A DNA stretch of 64,000 bases from Chitinophaga pinensis (GCA_945883545.1 CAMCXT010000014.1:1-64000); one strand, 5' to 3'; counted from the stretch's first letter, positions 28,137-37,094 are shown. The notes: generated from the letters alone by a model not told the origin. Translations and numbers: made by a program.

Positions 28137-28646
28137 ATGGACAATGAAATCATCAATAAAGTCGCCAATAGCGGATTGATTAATCTCGATTTGGAAGACT
28201 ATTATGTGAAAGGACCTAGAAAAGTGATCGACATCAAGGATCAACTTTTTATGGGCATGATTCTCAAAGAAAAAGATTTCAGAGAATGGATCAAAACCCA
28301 CGACTGGACTCAGTATAACGGAGCGATGGTAGCTGTGCATTGCTCTGAAGATGCAATTATTCCTGTTTGGTCTTATATGCTCTTAGCAGCGGCCTTGGAG
28401 CCTCATGCAAAGCGCGTTGTTTTTGGCGATTTAGAAGATTTAGAAACCGAATTGTACAAAGAGGTGATAGACAATCTTGATGTTTCTGAATTTGACGATC
28501 AGCGCTTAATCATCAAAGGATGTGGAAATCTTCCAGTTCCACGTGCGGCATTTTTAATGCTTACCCGAAAGCTTCAACCTATTGCCAAAAGTATCATGTA
28601 TGGTGAAGCATGTTCGACTGTGCCTATTTACAAGCGAAACAATTAA
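28137..28646 (+). CDS. DUF2480 family protein
   Basis: 169 residues with motifs I associate with DUF2480: INLDLEDYY near the N-terminus, the LFMGMILKEKDFREW block, WTQYNGAMVAVHCSEDAIIPVWSYMLLA across the middle in two parts, and FGDLEDLE. The family is confined to Bacteroidota and usually closes the suf operon, hinting at Fe-S maturation, but its activity is unknown. Three Cys (middle CSED, KGCGN, GEACS) might bind metal; that is speculation. It lies 31 bases after sufT. Confidence 0.88.
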   Translation: MDNEIINKVANSGLINLDLEDYYVKGPRKVIDIKDQLFMGMILKEKDFREWIKTHDWTQYNGAMVAVHCSEDAIIPVWSYMLLAAALEPHAKRVVFGDLEDLETELYKEVIDNLDVSEFDDQRLIIKGCGNLPVPRAAFLMLTRKLQPIAKSIMYGEACSTVPIYKRNN

Positions 28647-28719
28647 ATGTAACTTAGCATAAAGCCGTTAACTGCAAGTTTAAAAATTCTTTAAGAAAGT
28701 ATTTGGCTAAATTGCTTAT

Positions 28720-30138
28720 ATGAAACGATTTCTACTGGTGTTGTATTGGTTCGTTTCGATGCACACACTATTCTCTCAAGTTACATTTTCCGATACCATT
28801 TATCAGTTTCGGAGAGAAAACGACATACTCTATGGCACTGCCACAAATTATGCTGGTAACGAGGTGCCATTGTTTCTTGATTTGTACAAACCAATTGGTG
28901 ACAACAACCTCAATAGGCCACTTTTGGTGTTGGTACACGGAGGTTCATGGATTGCTGGCAACCGTAACGAGCAAGAAATTCAGCTTCTAGCAAAATGGTA
29001 CGCTAAGTTTGGCTATGTTGTAGCATCGGTGAGTTATAGATTGGGTTTTCATCCTTCAATTGGCAATGGAAGCAATATTGTAACTTGCCCTTTAGTTACT
29101 GTTGAGAGTAATTGCGTTTATCCTGCCGATTCGGCCGAAATGGTTCGGGCTTTATACCGAGCAATGCAGGATGTGAAAGGGGCGATTCGTTATCTCAAAG
29201 GACGCGCAATTGAGGATTCTGTATGTACATCAAACGTTTTCCTGGCTGGAGTGAGTGCAGGAGGTTTTAATGCTCTGGCTGCCGCGATGCTTGACGTTGA
29301 TTCCGAAAAGCCGATTTTAGCCGGAAGCCTTTCCCCGGCACCGGGCCCAGCAACCACGTTAGATTATTGTCACAATTATTTTAATCTTCAAGGATCGAAT
29401 ATAAGCCTCAGTCGCCCCGATTTGGGAAGTATCGATGGTGAAATCGCGCTCAATGGCTTCAATAGTCGGGTGAAAGGCATTGCAAATTATTATGGTGGCA
29501 TGATGGAAAATCTGCTCGAACTCTCGAACGGCCCATTGCCTGCCTTGTACCTCTTTCACCAAACCAATGATGTGGTTGTGGCCTGCAATTACACGCGTTT
29601 GTTGGGAGAATTCAGCTTTGGGTGTTTAGCTCCTCTGGGATTTCTTGGCTGTCAACAAATCTGGAATACACCACGCGCTTATGGCAGTTGTGGAATCCAG
29701 ACTTTGATCGAGAACAACAATTATCCGATCCTATTTACAGACGATATTGTTCAAAATGGCGGACCAAACTGCCTTGCAGATCCTCCAGGGCATTCGCTGC
29801 TTTCTATTTTCCAACGGGCCAAAAATGCAGCTACTTTTTTCGCTCCGCTGATAGCAGAAGATTCGTCTTGTTATACAACAGGAGTAAGTAACGTGCAGCA
29901 TAGTTTCTCAATTCAGCCAAATCCAACAACCAATCGGTTCTCAATTTTGAGTTCAGAATTGCCGGTTTCTCTGCAGATTTTCAATCTTGAAGGCCGGTTG
30001 GTTTATGCTGCAAAGCTAGAAGCGCTTAATGCCAATAATTTCCAAGTTGACGAGTTGCCAGCAGGTATTTACCACATAACACTTCAGCTAAAAAGTGGTG
30101 CAAAGGTTACCCAGAAGTTGATGAAAATTTCTCCTTGA
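28720..30138 (+). CDS. T9SS-secreted alpha/beta-hydrolase esterase/lipase
   Basis: 472 residues with a signal peptide (MKRFLLVLYWFVSMHTLFSQ). The carboxylesterase fold shows an oxyanion-hole motif VHGGSWIAGN (about residue 70), the nucleophile elbow GVSAGGFNAL (about residue 185), and candidate acid and base around YLFHQTNDVV and DPPGHSLL. It ends with a T9SS sorting domain (QPNPTTN, GIYHITLQ), so it is expected outside the cell or on its surface. The substrate, likely a lipid or ester, is unknown. It is 73 bases downstream of the suf operon, on the same strand. Confidence 0.87.
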   Translation: MKRFLLVLYWFVSMHTLFSQVTFSDTIYQFRRENDILYGTATNYAGNEVPLFLDLYKPIGDNNLNRPLLVLVHGGSWIAGNRNEQEIQLLAKWYAKFGYVVASVSYRLGFHPSIGNGSNIVTCPLVTVESNCVYPADSAEMVRALYRAMQDVKGAIRYLKGRAIEDSVCTSNVFLAGVSAGGFNALAAAMLDVDSEKPILAGSLSPAPGPATTLDYCHNYFNLQGSNISLSRPDLGSIDGEIALNGFNSRVKGIANYYGGMMENLLELSNGPLPALYLFHQTNDVVVACNYTRLLGEFSFGCLAPLGFLGCQQIWNTPRAYGSCGIQTLIENNNYPILFTDDIVQNGGPNCLADPPGHSLLSIFQRAKNAATFFAPLIAEDSSCYTTGVSNVQHSFSIQPNPTTNRFSILSSELPVSLQIFNLEGRLVYAAKLEALNANNFQVDELPAGIYHITLQLKSGAKVTQKLMKISP

Positions 30139-30192
30139 AGAAATCTTCAGTTGCTGAAAGTGTTTTAAAATTGTCAATACGTTCAGATTCGC

Positions 30193-30229
30193 CTACTGAC
30201 TGAATTTGATTAAATATCGTCAGTCGTAG
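30193..30229. repeat. Imperfect inverted repeat upstream of the kinase gene
   Basis: CTAC-T-GACTGA (30193-30203) and TCAGTCGTAG (30220-30229) pair with one bulge around a 16-base loop. It precedes the -7 box of the next gene by 6 bases and lacks a T-run, so an operator is as likely as a terminator. Confidence 0.35.
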
Positions 30230-30235
30230 AAGGAT

Positions 30236-30243
30236 TAGATTTG
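30236..30243 (+). promoter_or_regulatory. -7 promoter element of the diacylglycerol/undecaprenol kinase gene
   Basis: TAGATTTG followed by C matches TAnnTTTG, 33 bases before the ATG at 30277. It overlaps a TTG alternative start (30241), which argues for the ATG. Confidence 0.5.
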
Positions 30244-30276
30244 CATTTAACATTTAATGGGTTAGAAATCCAAGCC

Positions 30277-30636
30277 ATGAAAAACCGTCTTCTAGCATTT
30301 GTTTTTGCCCTCCGGGGAATTAAACACGGGTGGAAGCGTGAAGCGCATCTTCGTATTCATACTTTGGCGGCTGTTGTAGCTATCATGTTAGGGATACTTC
30401 TCAGAATTAACCTTTGGGAATGGTGTGTGGTGTTGCTCAGCATCGGGATTGTGATCAGCGCTGAATTAATGAATGCAGCAATTGAACGGCTTGCCGACCG
30501 CATTACAAAAGAAAAAGATCCACTCATCGGACAAGCAAAAGATTTAGCGGCTGGTGCAGTACTAATTGTGTCGTTGGTTGCGTTAGTGCTAGGCACGATC
30601 ATTTTCTTGCCCAAACTATGGCTGGTTTTTTCCTGA
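30277..30636 (+). CDS. dgkA: Diacylglycerol/undecaprenol kinase family membrane protein
   Basis: A 119-residue DgkA-type membrane kinase with an N-terminal amphipathic region (FALRGIKHGWKREAHLRIH) and three membrane segments. The family's catalytic/Mg-binding motif ELMNAAIERLADRIT is present, followed by AKDLAAGAV. DgkA phosphorylates diacylglycerol or, in many Gram-positives, undecaprenol; which lipid applies here is not clear. Its last 19 bases overlap the start of the DUF1361 gene, indicating coupled translation. Confidence 0.9.
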   Translation: MKNRLLAFVFALRGIKHGWKREAHLRIHTLAAVVAIMLGILLRINLWEWCVVLLSIGIVISAELMNAAIERLADRITKEKDPLIGQAKDLAAGAVLIVSLVALVLGTIIFLPKLWLVFS

Positions 30637-31352
30637 AACGTTTACATGTTTATTTCAAATCGAATAACCGACTCGGCGTTGCGCTGAGTTTTTCTGCTTC
30701 GATTCTTTTGAGTTTGATTTTGCTTGTGGGTCGCATATGGCACACAGGAGAAATCACCTATTTGTTCTTGGTTTGGAACTTATTCCTTGCCATGATACCA
30801 CTAGGACTATCAACACTTTTGGTATTGTATCGATTGCACCACAAAAACAGAATCAGATCGTTGGCATTGGCAGGAACGTGGTTGCTATTTTTCCCAAATG
30901 CACCATACATTCTAACCGACTTATTTCACCTGTATCCCCGAACGGGAATTCCGCAATGGTATGATCTAATCTTAATCTTATCGTTTGCTTGGAATGGATT
31001 GATGCTTGGCAGCGCTTCATTGTTCGACATGCAAGAACTGGTAAAATCGAGATTAGGTTGGCTTCGTGGTTGGCTATTCACGGGCTTCACACTCGCCTTA
31101 GGAAGTTTTGGAATTTATCTCGGACGGTTCGAACGCTGGAACAGTTGGGACATTTTGCAACAACCCTTTCGCCTCTTAAGTGATATCGCCAACTTTGTTC
31201 TTCATCCTGCCGAATATCCCAATGTTTGGGGAATGACCATATGTTACACCTTATTGATGTGGGTTTTGTACGCCACAATCTATCAACTCACCAAAGTTCA
31301 ATCGAGAAGAATTAGCGCAGAATCGGTAGCACAGAACCGAAGTAAAATTTAA
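30618..31352 (+). CDS. DUF1361 integral membrane protein
   Basis: 244 residues with about six or seven membrane helices. The family signature FFPNAPYILTDLFHL is clear, followed by IPQWYDLILI and GIYLGRFERWNSWD. Function of DUF1361 proteins is not established. The ATG lies inside the end of dgkA. Its stop codon overlaps the end of the convergent tag reading frame (shared bases 31350-31351). Confidence 0.87.
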   Translation: MAGFFLKRLHVYFKSNNRLGVALSFSASILLSLILLVGRIWHTGEITYLFLVWNLFLAMIPLGLSTLLVLYRLHHKNRIRSLALAGTWLLFFPNAPYILTDLFHLYPRTGIPQWYDLILILSFAWNGLMLGSASLFDMQELVKSRLGWLRGWLFTGFTLALGSFGIYLGRFERWNSWDILQQPFRLLSDIANFVLHPAEYPNVWGMTICYTLLMWVLYATIYQLTKVQSRRISAESVAQNRSKI

Positions 31353-31910
31353 CCTTCTCCCCGCCTCCAACAATCCTTCACATGGTCGTTCACCAATCCA
31401 GCAGCTTGCATATATGCATAACAAATGGTGGTGCCTACGAAAGTGAAGCCGCGCTTTTTAAGGGCCTTGCTCATCGCATCGCTTTCTGGAGATGATGCTG
31501 GAATATCTCGCATCGATTGGCGTTTGTGGTTGATTACCGGTAAACTGCCAGATGTAAGCATCGAAACTGCCGAATTCCTCTTGAATTTTCAGAAAAGCAA
31601 TAGCATTTTTCACCGTTCCAGCGATCTTCAATCGGTTTCGGATGATTCCTTCATCTTGCATGAGCCGTTCCACATTACGTTCAGTGAATTTCGAAATCAA
31701 CAAAGGGTCGAAATCGACAAAAGCCTTTCGAAATCCTTCTCGGCGGTTGAGGATGGTTTGCCAACTCAGACCAGCTTGGAAACTATCTAAAACAATATAT
31801 TCAAAATGCTTTGCATCATCGTGCACAGGAATCCCCCATTCAGTATCGTGATAGGTGCGCATGTTTTCGGTTTTAGTGCACCAAGCGCATCTAGACAATT
31901 CCTTTTCCAT
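31349..31910 (-). pseudogene. tag: 3-methyladenine DNA glycosylase I, frameshifted
   Basis: Tag removes 3-methyladenine from alkylated DNA. The protein is split over two frames: 31910-31458 holds the N-terminal part (SRCAWC, TYHDTEWGIPVHDD, SFQAGLSWQTILNRR, IWQFTG) and 31561-31349 holds the C-terminal part (ALKKRGFTFVGTTICYAYMQ, GLVNDHVKDC). The switch lies around 31515-31540 and equals a 1-base insertion or 2-base deletion. The zinc-snap ligands are divided: Cys and His in the first part, His and Cys in the second, so the truncated product should not fold normally. It may be a real pseudogene or a sequencing error. Starts at 31910 or 31916 are possible. Confidence 0.85.
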
Positions 31911-31947
31911 CTTCAATGAATATTCAAAGCCAAGGCTGGGTTTATCC

Positions 31948-31955
31948 TATATTTG
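31948..31955 (+). promoter_or_regulatory. -7 promoter element 9 bases before a secreted-protein gene
   Basis: TATATTTG followed by C matches TAnnTTTG and ends 9 bases before the ATG at 31965, implying a leader of about 5 bases. It overlaps the alternative TTG start at 31953. Confidence 0.5.
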
Positions 31956-31964
31956 CTATTCGCT

Positions 31965-33482
31965 ATGTTACGAAATTATATACTCGCTATTTACTGCCTA
32001 TCTTATTTCAGTGTATTTGCACAAAAAGAAGAAGTGCTCAAACTCAGTTCATTTTATCCATTCCCAGCCAAAGAAATTCCAGGCCCGAAAGACTTATCGG
32101 TAAGTTCTTTGGTTGAAGTGAGCGCGGATTCAATCTATTTTTCAATCGATATCGTCGACGATCAACTTTTCGTAAATGGTGATCCATCGAAATCAGACAG
32201 GGTTGAAATTTGGTTCGCAATGAATGAGGTGAATTTTAGCGATTACATTGTAGCTGGATCCAGAAAAAACGCTCGAATTTTTAGGAATTCTGGGGAAGCT
32301 GGCGACAATGCTAACCTCACCAATTTTCTAAAAAATGGCGATTATCCTGCGGGAGAAAAAATTGAATATCAAGGAAAGCTCCTAAAATCTACAGTACCTG
32401 AAAGAAAGGAGCTTCGTGAAGATCGATTGTTTTTCGGGATAAGTCACTTTTCTTTTACGCCCAATGAACTAACGGGAAAGCAATTAGACAGGGATAAATA
32501 CGATGCGATGGAAGAGCAGTTGGGCGGTTTGCCTGATAACTTATCCTCATCAACAAGATGCCAAACAGAGATCACGCCCAATGGATACAAATTAAAAATT
32601 GCGATGCACAATCGTTGTTTGAGTTTTGCCCAACAGTTTGCAAAAAACTTCAAGTATTGCATCGATGTTTTTGACAAAGACGATGCCGCTTCGGCTGAAC
32701 AAATGCTGTCATCCTCGCCTAATAGATTTTATGCTCGCCCTTATTATTTCAATAAAGCGTCCTTAAAAAAGCCGTTAAATATTGCTATTTCGGATGTTGA
32801 TAAAACGCTGATTGAAAAAACAGGAATCAATATTCATTTGTATTTCAGTGGAGGGAAATGGAAAGGATTCGGGTTCGGAAATGGTGCCATTATATATTCA
32901 GAAGGAGTTGTTTCTGAAAGTAATTTGGTTGAATACACTTTTTATCCGTTGCAGGTTAAGCAAGTTGACTATCCTGATATAAATGGCAGTCCAGTTCGTT
33001 GCATGGCTATAGATTATAAAGATTTATCACCGTTCAGGCAGCAGGATCTTTACTTCTTGTATAACAATGAGGTGGTGATTTCAAGAGGCTACAATTACCT
33101 GATCGAAAAGAAGTCGGACTTTGTAAATCGCCCGGTTTTGTTGCCCAATGGACAAGTCGCGTTTGTATTGTACGATTTTGAGCCAGCCGACCCTCAAGGA
33201 TGGGGAGAATATGGAAAAATGGCCGACGAATTTGTGTACATCCAACAGGTAGGAGCACTGCCAAAATCTTTGTATTCTGGAGGGCAGCGCGTTGAAAAAG
33301 TGCATACTGCAACATTTGGAGAAAAAGATCAGACTTCTGTAAAGCAAGTTAAAGACGTGATTTATTCATGGATTGAGCCTGGAAAACGTTTTCAAATAGA
33401 AGTGAAAGGCCTTGATAAATCGAGCGATAAGCGCTTTGTGTTCCATTTCACAGAAGAAGGCGAATTCAGGTTAGAGAAATAA
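31965..33482 (+). CDS. Secreted protein of unknown function with a CBM9/DOMON-like N-terminal region
   Basis: 505 residues with a signal peptide (MLRNYILAIYCLSYFSVFAQ). Residues about 40-170 contain VEVSADSIYFSIDIVDDQ and SDRVEIWFAM, which resemble the beta-sandwich of CBM9-like carbohydrate-binding or DOMON domains; this is weak. The remainder is beta-rich without recognisable motifs. No T9SS sorting domain and no lipobox, so periplasmic location is likely. It is divergent from tag and is followed by the S46 peptidase gene. Function not known. Confidence 0.7.
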   Translation: MLRNYILAIYCLSYFSVFAQKEEVLKLSSFYPFPAKEIPGPKDLSVSSLVEVSADSIYFSIDIVDDQLFVNGDPSKSDRVEIWFAMNEVNFSDYIVAGSRKNARIFRNSGEAGDNANLTNFLKNGDYPAGEKIEYQGKLLKSTVPERKELREDRLFFGISHFSFTPNELTGKQLDRDKYDAMEEQLGGLPDNLSSSTRCQTEITPNGYKLKIAMHNRCLSFAQQFAKNFKYCIDVFDKDDAASAEQMLSSSPNRFYARPYYFNKASLKKPLNIAISDVDKTLIEKTGINIHLYFSGGKWKGFGFGNGAIIYSEGVVSESNLVEYTFYPLQVKQVDYPDINGSPVRCMAIDYKDLSPFRQQDLYFLYNNEVVISRGYNYLIEKKSDFVNRPVLLPNGQVAFVLYDFEPADPQGWGEYGKMADEFVYIQQVGALPKSLYSGGQRVEKVHTATFGEKDQTSVKQVKDVIYSWIEPGKRFQIEVKGLDKSSDKRFVFHFTEEGEFRLEK

Positions 33483-33560
33483 ATCTCTTTTTCGCCCGTA
33501 AGCTTTGGCAGTTGGCTCATTTCTGAGTTTATTTGTTCTCTTGTTTAACCATCTTTAATA

Positions 33561-35747
33561 ATGAAAAAAATTCTCATATCAGGGCTTGTCGTATTGGGCA
33601 TGCTGATTCAACTTCCACTTCGCGCAGATGAAGGGATGTGGCTTCCATTGTTGGTGAAGCGTCTTAATTACGACCAAATGAAAAAAATGGGTTGTAAGCT
33701 TACCGCTGAAGAAATTTACAGCATAAACAATTCGTCGCTCAAAGATGCTGTTGTTATGCTTTCGGGCGGATCTTGTTCTGCTGAAGCCATTTCACCAGAA
33801 GGTCTTCTTTTAACCAACCACCACTGCGGATACGAGGCGATTCAAACCAACTCTACTGTTGAGCATGATTACTTAACAGACGGCTTCTATGCAAAAAACA
33901 AAAGCGATGAACTTCCTTCAGGTGGAATTACAGCGTCTTTTTTGGTAAGAATTGAAGATGTAACAACACGCATCTTGAATGAACTCAATCCAAACATGAG
34001 CGAAACCGAACGTACTGCAAAAGTGCGTCAGATGTACAAAACCATCGAAGGTGAAGCTACAAACGGAAACGGTTACAATGCTTCTGTAAAGTCCTTCTTC
34101 AATGGAAATGAGTACTACCTTTTCGTGTATGAAACCTTTACCGATGTTCGTTTGGTAGGTGCACCACCTGAATCAGTTGGTAAATATGGCGGAGATACCG
34201 ACAACTGGATGTGGCCTCGTCATACTGGCGATTTCAGTCTATTGCGTGTTTATGGCAACAAAGACAATAAGCCGGCTGCTCCTTCTCCTGAAAATATTCC
34301 TTACAAGCCTAAGCACTTCCTTCCTATTTCATTGGATGGTGTTAAAGAAGGTGATTTTACAATGGTGATGGGTTACCCAGGTACTACAGACCGTTATTTA
34401 ACTTCTTATGGCGTTCAAATGGCTTTGGATATTAGCAATCCTGCTGTTGTGAAAATTCGCGACAAGAAACTAAAGCTGATGAAGGAAGACATGGATGCAA
34501 GCACTGATATTCGTATCAAATATGCTGCAACCTATGCACAAACAGCGAATTACTGGAAGTATTTCATTGGTCAATCGCAGCAGTTGAAAAACAACAATGT
34601 GGTTCAAAAGAAAACTGATTTAGAAACCAAATTTAAAGTTTGGGCAGGAGAAAATCCTGAACGCCAAGCTAAATATGGAAGTGCTTTATCGGATATCGAA
34701 AAGGCATACAACGAATTGAGAAAAGTAACCTTGAACAGAACTTACTTGAACGAAGCAATTCTTCAAGGTGCTTCAATTGGATCGATTGCTTTCCAAATGA
34801 GCCAAATGAAGGAAATGCTTGCAGACTCTTCAAACCCAGCTGAAATGGCAGGTGCGATTGCTGAAATTAGAGCTGAAGTAGCTGCGATGTACAAAGACTA
34901 CAATCAGCCAACCGATATGAAGTTGATGGAAGCAATGATTGCAATGTATGCAGCAGAAATCCCACTCGACCAACAAGCACCAATCTTCGATACGATTCGC
35001 AAAAAGTGGAACAACGATTACAAAGCTTATGTAGCCGACATATACAATCGTTCGGTTTTTGCCTCAGCTGATAAGTTCAACAAGTTTCTCGACAGCCCAT
35101 CTGCATCGGTTTTAACCAACGATCCTGCAGTGGTTTTCAGCGGAAGTGTGTTGGACAATTACATGGCGAATTTCCGTCCGCAGATTTCAGAAATCCAAAG
35201 CAGAATTGAGCGCGGGAATCGTGCATTTGTTGCTGGATTGCGTGAAATGATGCCTGACAAAAAATTCTATCCAAATGCCAATTCTACAATGCGTTTAACT
35301 TATGGTCAGATCAAAGAATACGACCCAAGAGATGCGGTTGAATACGAAGAATACACAACATTGAAAGGTGTGATTGAAAAAGAAGACCCTACAAATCCTG
35401 AATTTGTGGTACCAGCTAAACTGAAGCAACTTTACAATGCTAAAGATTACGGCATCTACGGTAGCAATGGAGAACTTGTAACCTGCTTCATCTCAACGAA
35501 CGACATCACAGGAGGAAATTCTGGAAGTATGGTTGTGAACGGAAAAGGTCACTTGATCGGCTGTGCATTCGACGGAAACTGGGAAGCTATGAGTGGAGAT
35601 ATTTTCTTCGAAGACCAAGTTCAAAGAACCATCTCAGCAGATATTCGCTATGTATTGTTCTTGATCGACAAATTGGGCGGTGCAGGGCATATCGTAGACG
35701 AAATGAAGCTTCTCCGCAAAGGGAAAGAAGTGAAACGCAATAGCTAA
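33561..35747 (+). CDS. S46 family dipeptidyl-peptidase (DPP7 type)
   Basis: 728 residues with a signal peptide ending near LRA. S46 peptidases cleave dipeptides from the N-terminus of peptides in the periplasm so they can be imported and used as food. The catalytic His is in LLTNHHCGYEAIQ (about residue 88) and the Ser in TGGNSGSMV. Eighteen residues after the Ser is Gly (FDGNWE), the DPP7 state that accepts hydrophobic P1 residues; DPP11 has Arg there for acidic residues. It works logically with secreted proteases such as the one at the left edge. A possible promoter is TTTG (33505-33508)-N20-TTTATTTG. Confidence 0.93.
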   Translation: MKKILISGLVVLGMLIQLPLRADEGMWLPLLVKRLNYDQMKKMGCKLTAEEIYSINNSSLKDAVVMLSGGSCSAEAISPEGLLLTNHHCGYEAIQTNSTVEHDYLTDGFYAKNKSDELPSGGITASFLVRIEDVTTRILNELNPNMSETERTAKVRQMYKTIEGEATNGNGYNASVKSFFNGNEYYLFVYETFTDVRLVGAPPESVGKYGGDTDNWMWPRHTGDFSLLRVYGNKDNKPAAPSPENIPYKPKHFLPISLDGVKEGDFTMVMGYPGTTDRYLTSYGVQMALDISNPAVVKIRDKKLKLMKEDMDASTDIRIKYAATYAQTANYWKYFIGQSQQLKNNNVVQKKTDLETKFKVWAGENPERQAKYGSALSDIEKAYNELRKVTLNRTYLNEAILQGASIGSIAFQMSQMKEMLADSSNPAEMAGAIAEIRAEVAAMYKDYNQPTDMKLMEAMIAMYAAEIPLDQQAPIFDTIRKKWNNDYKAYVADIYNRSVFASADKFNKFLDSPSASVLTNDPAVVFSGSVLDNYMANFRPQISEIQSRIERGNRAFVAGLREMMPDKKFYPNANSTMRLTYGQIKEYDPRDAVEYEEYTTLKGVIEKEDPTNPEFVVPAKLKQLYNAKDYGIYGSNGELVTCFISTNDITGGNSGSMVVNGKGHLIGCAFDGNWEAMSGDIFFEDQVQRTISADIRYVLFLIDKLGGAGHIVDEMKLLRKGKEVKRNS

Positions 35748-35768
35748 TTACTTTCTATAACATTGAAG

Positions 35769-35806
35769 CGGGCTGCGACTTAATTGTTTCAGCCCGTTTT
35801 TTTTAT
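35769..35806 (+). terminator. Rho-independent terminator of the S46 peptidase gene
   Basis: A 7-bp GC-rich stem (CGGGCTG, 35769-35775 with 35790-35796) and a 14-base loop, followed by a run of eight Ts. Confidence 0.8.
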
Positions 35807-35847
35807 ACTATTATCCTGTCGAAACAGTTATACACCAAACTCTACTT

Positions 35848-36465
35848 ATGCGGTTCATTGTTCTGGGAATATTGCTTTTGAGCTATGTTTTTCTGCAGGG
35901 CCAAGACAATCCAGGGAAAGTTTCCTTCGGATTGCGATCTACAATTAGCATGTTTAATCATGGTGAAAACACGGTTGGACGAGGCGTTGGTGGACAATTC
36001 AGGGTTCAACTGCTCGACCGACTTAACACAGAGTGGTTTGCTGATTATTTACCTGGAACCCTGTCGGCCAATGCGAACCGCCGCGATTATCATATTGGAT
36101 GGTCGGTGATGTATTATTTGAAAGACCACGACCAATTCAAAAGATCATTCTTACCGTATGTGCTTGCGGGCCATTGCTTCGATTACACAAGGATTAATGT
36201 GCGCGATGGTGGCAACTTTAACGTGTCATACCAAGACCCGAACTTCAGGTGGACATCAGCTATTCAGGCTGGATTGGGATCGCATTACAACATATCACAA
36301 CGGCTCGATTTATCGCTTTCTGCTCAATATATGATGCACTTCGGAAAACACTTGCACTTAGAAGAATCGGGCAACGACATCACCATTTACCGTGAAGACC
36401 ATGGAGGGATTGAAGGCCATTTGCTGGTGACGCTCAGCATGAACTACAAATTCGGAAGCCGATGA
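35848..36465 (+). CDS. Outer-membrane beta-barrel protein, function unknown
   Basis: 205 residues with a signal peptide (MRFIVLGILLLSYVFLQGQ). The body alternates hydrophobic and polar residues in barrel-strand style and ends in an aromatic-containing strand (LLVTLSMNYKFGSR), typical for small outer-membrane barrels. His-rich stretches (HFGKHLHLEE, REDHGG) are notable and might bind metal. The next gene starts inside its stop (ATGA overlap), and the two are probably partners. Confidence 0.72.
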   Translation: MRFIVLGILLLSYVFLQGQDNPGKVSFGLRSTISMFNHGENTVGRGVGGQFRVQLLDRLNTEWFADYLPGTLSANANRRDYHIGWSVMYYLKDHDQFKRSFLPYVLAGHCFDYTRINVRDGGNFNVSYQDPNFRWTSAIQAGLGSHYNISQRLDLSLSAQYMMHFGKHLHLEESGNDITIYREDHGGIEGHLLVTLSMNYKFGSR

Positions 36466-37031
36466 AAAAGTACTTGATTGCCACATGCTTGCTGGGATTA
36501 ATGATTTCAGCTTCTGCTCAAGACAGAATCAAGAAAGCCAAAGGAATCAGAATGATGGGCACCTTTTCACCTGCTGTACTAACTTCGATAGGTGAACCGG
36601 TATATTACCTTACTGGTCATTGGAACTATTACTTCAACGAGCACATATCGTTGGTAGGTGAAGGCAGTTATTTCATGAGCAGTTTAAAAAAGCCAAGTGA
36701 AATCACAGCCAATCACAAGTTATTGGGAGGTTTCAATTACCATTTCAAAGCAGAAAGTCGCTTCGATCCGTTTATTGGACTGCAAATGGGCATTGGTTTA
36801 GTTAGTGGTCAGAGTTTACAGTTAATCAATGTGAAGCGACTGAATGAAGTTGTGCCTATGATTAGTCCGACCGTTGGAATGAACTATTATGTTGGTTCTA
36901 TCTTCCACTTCTTTGGTCATGTAAGGTTTAATTCAGGCACTTCACTCGAAGCATTTTCGGAAAAGCGCAACATAGACGAATGGCAGTTGCTGGTTGGTTT
37001 GGGTTTGAATTTTGGGGTAAAAAAGCTCTGA
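36462..37031 (+). CDS. Outer-membrane beta-barrel protein, function unknown
   Basis: 189 residues with a signal peptide (MKKYLIATCLLGLMISASAQ) and barrel-like strands (HWNYYFNEHISLVGEGSYF, LLGGFNYHFKAES, LQMGIGLVSGQS), ending in LLVGLGLNFGVKKL. It overlaps the preceding barrel gene by four bases, so the pair is translated together. The transcript ends at the terminator just downstream. Role unknown. Confidence 0.72.
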   Translation: MKKYLIATCLLGLMISASAQDRIKKAKGIRMMGTFSPAVLTSIGEPVYYLTGHWNYYFNEHISLVGEGSYFMSSLKKPSEITANHKLLGGFNYHFKAESRFDPFIGLQMGIGLVSGQSLQLINVKRLNEVVPMISPTVGMNYYVGSIFHFFGHVRFNSGTSLEAFSEKRNIDEWQLLVGLGLNFGVKKL

Positions 37032-37043
37032 TTTTAGGCATAA

Positions 37044-37078
37044 AAAAAGCCGCTTCGAAAAGATCGAAGCGGCTTTTT
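37044..37078. terminator. Bidirectional rho-independent terminator
   Basis: A perfect 15-bp stem (37044-37058 with 37064-37078), 5-base loop, A-run and T-run flanks, between convergent genes. Confidence 0.9.
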
Positions 37079-37094
37079 AAAATTTTAGATTGAA

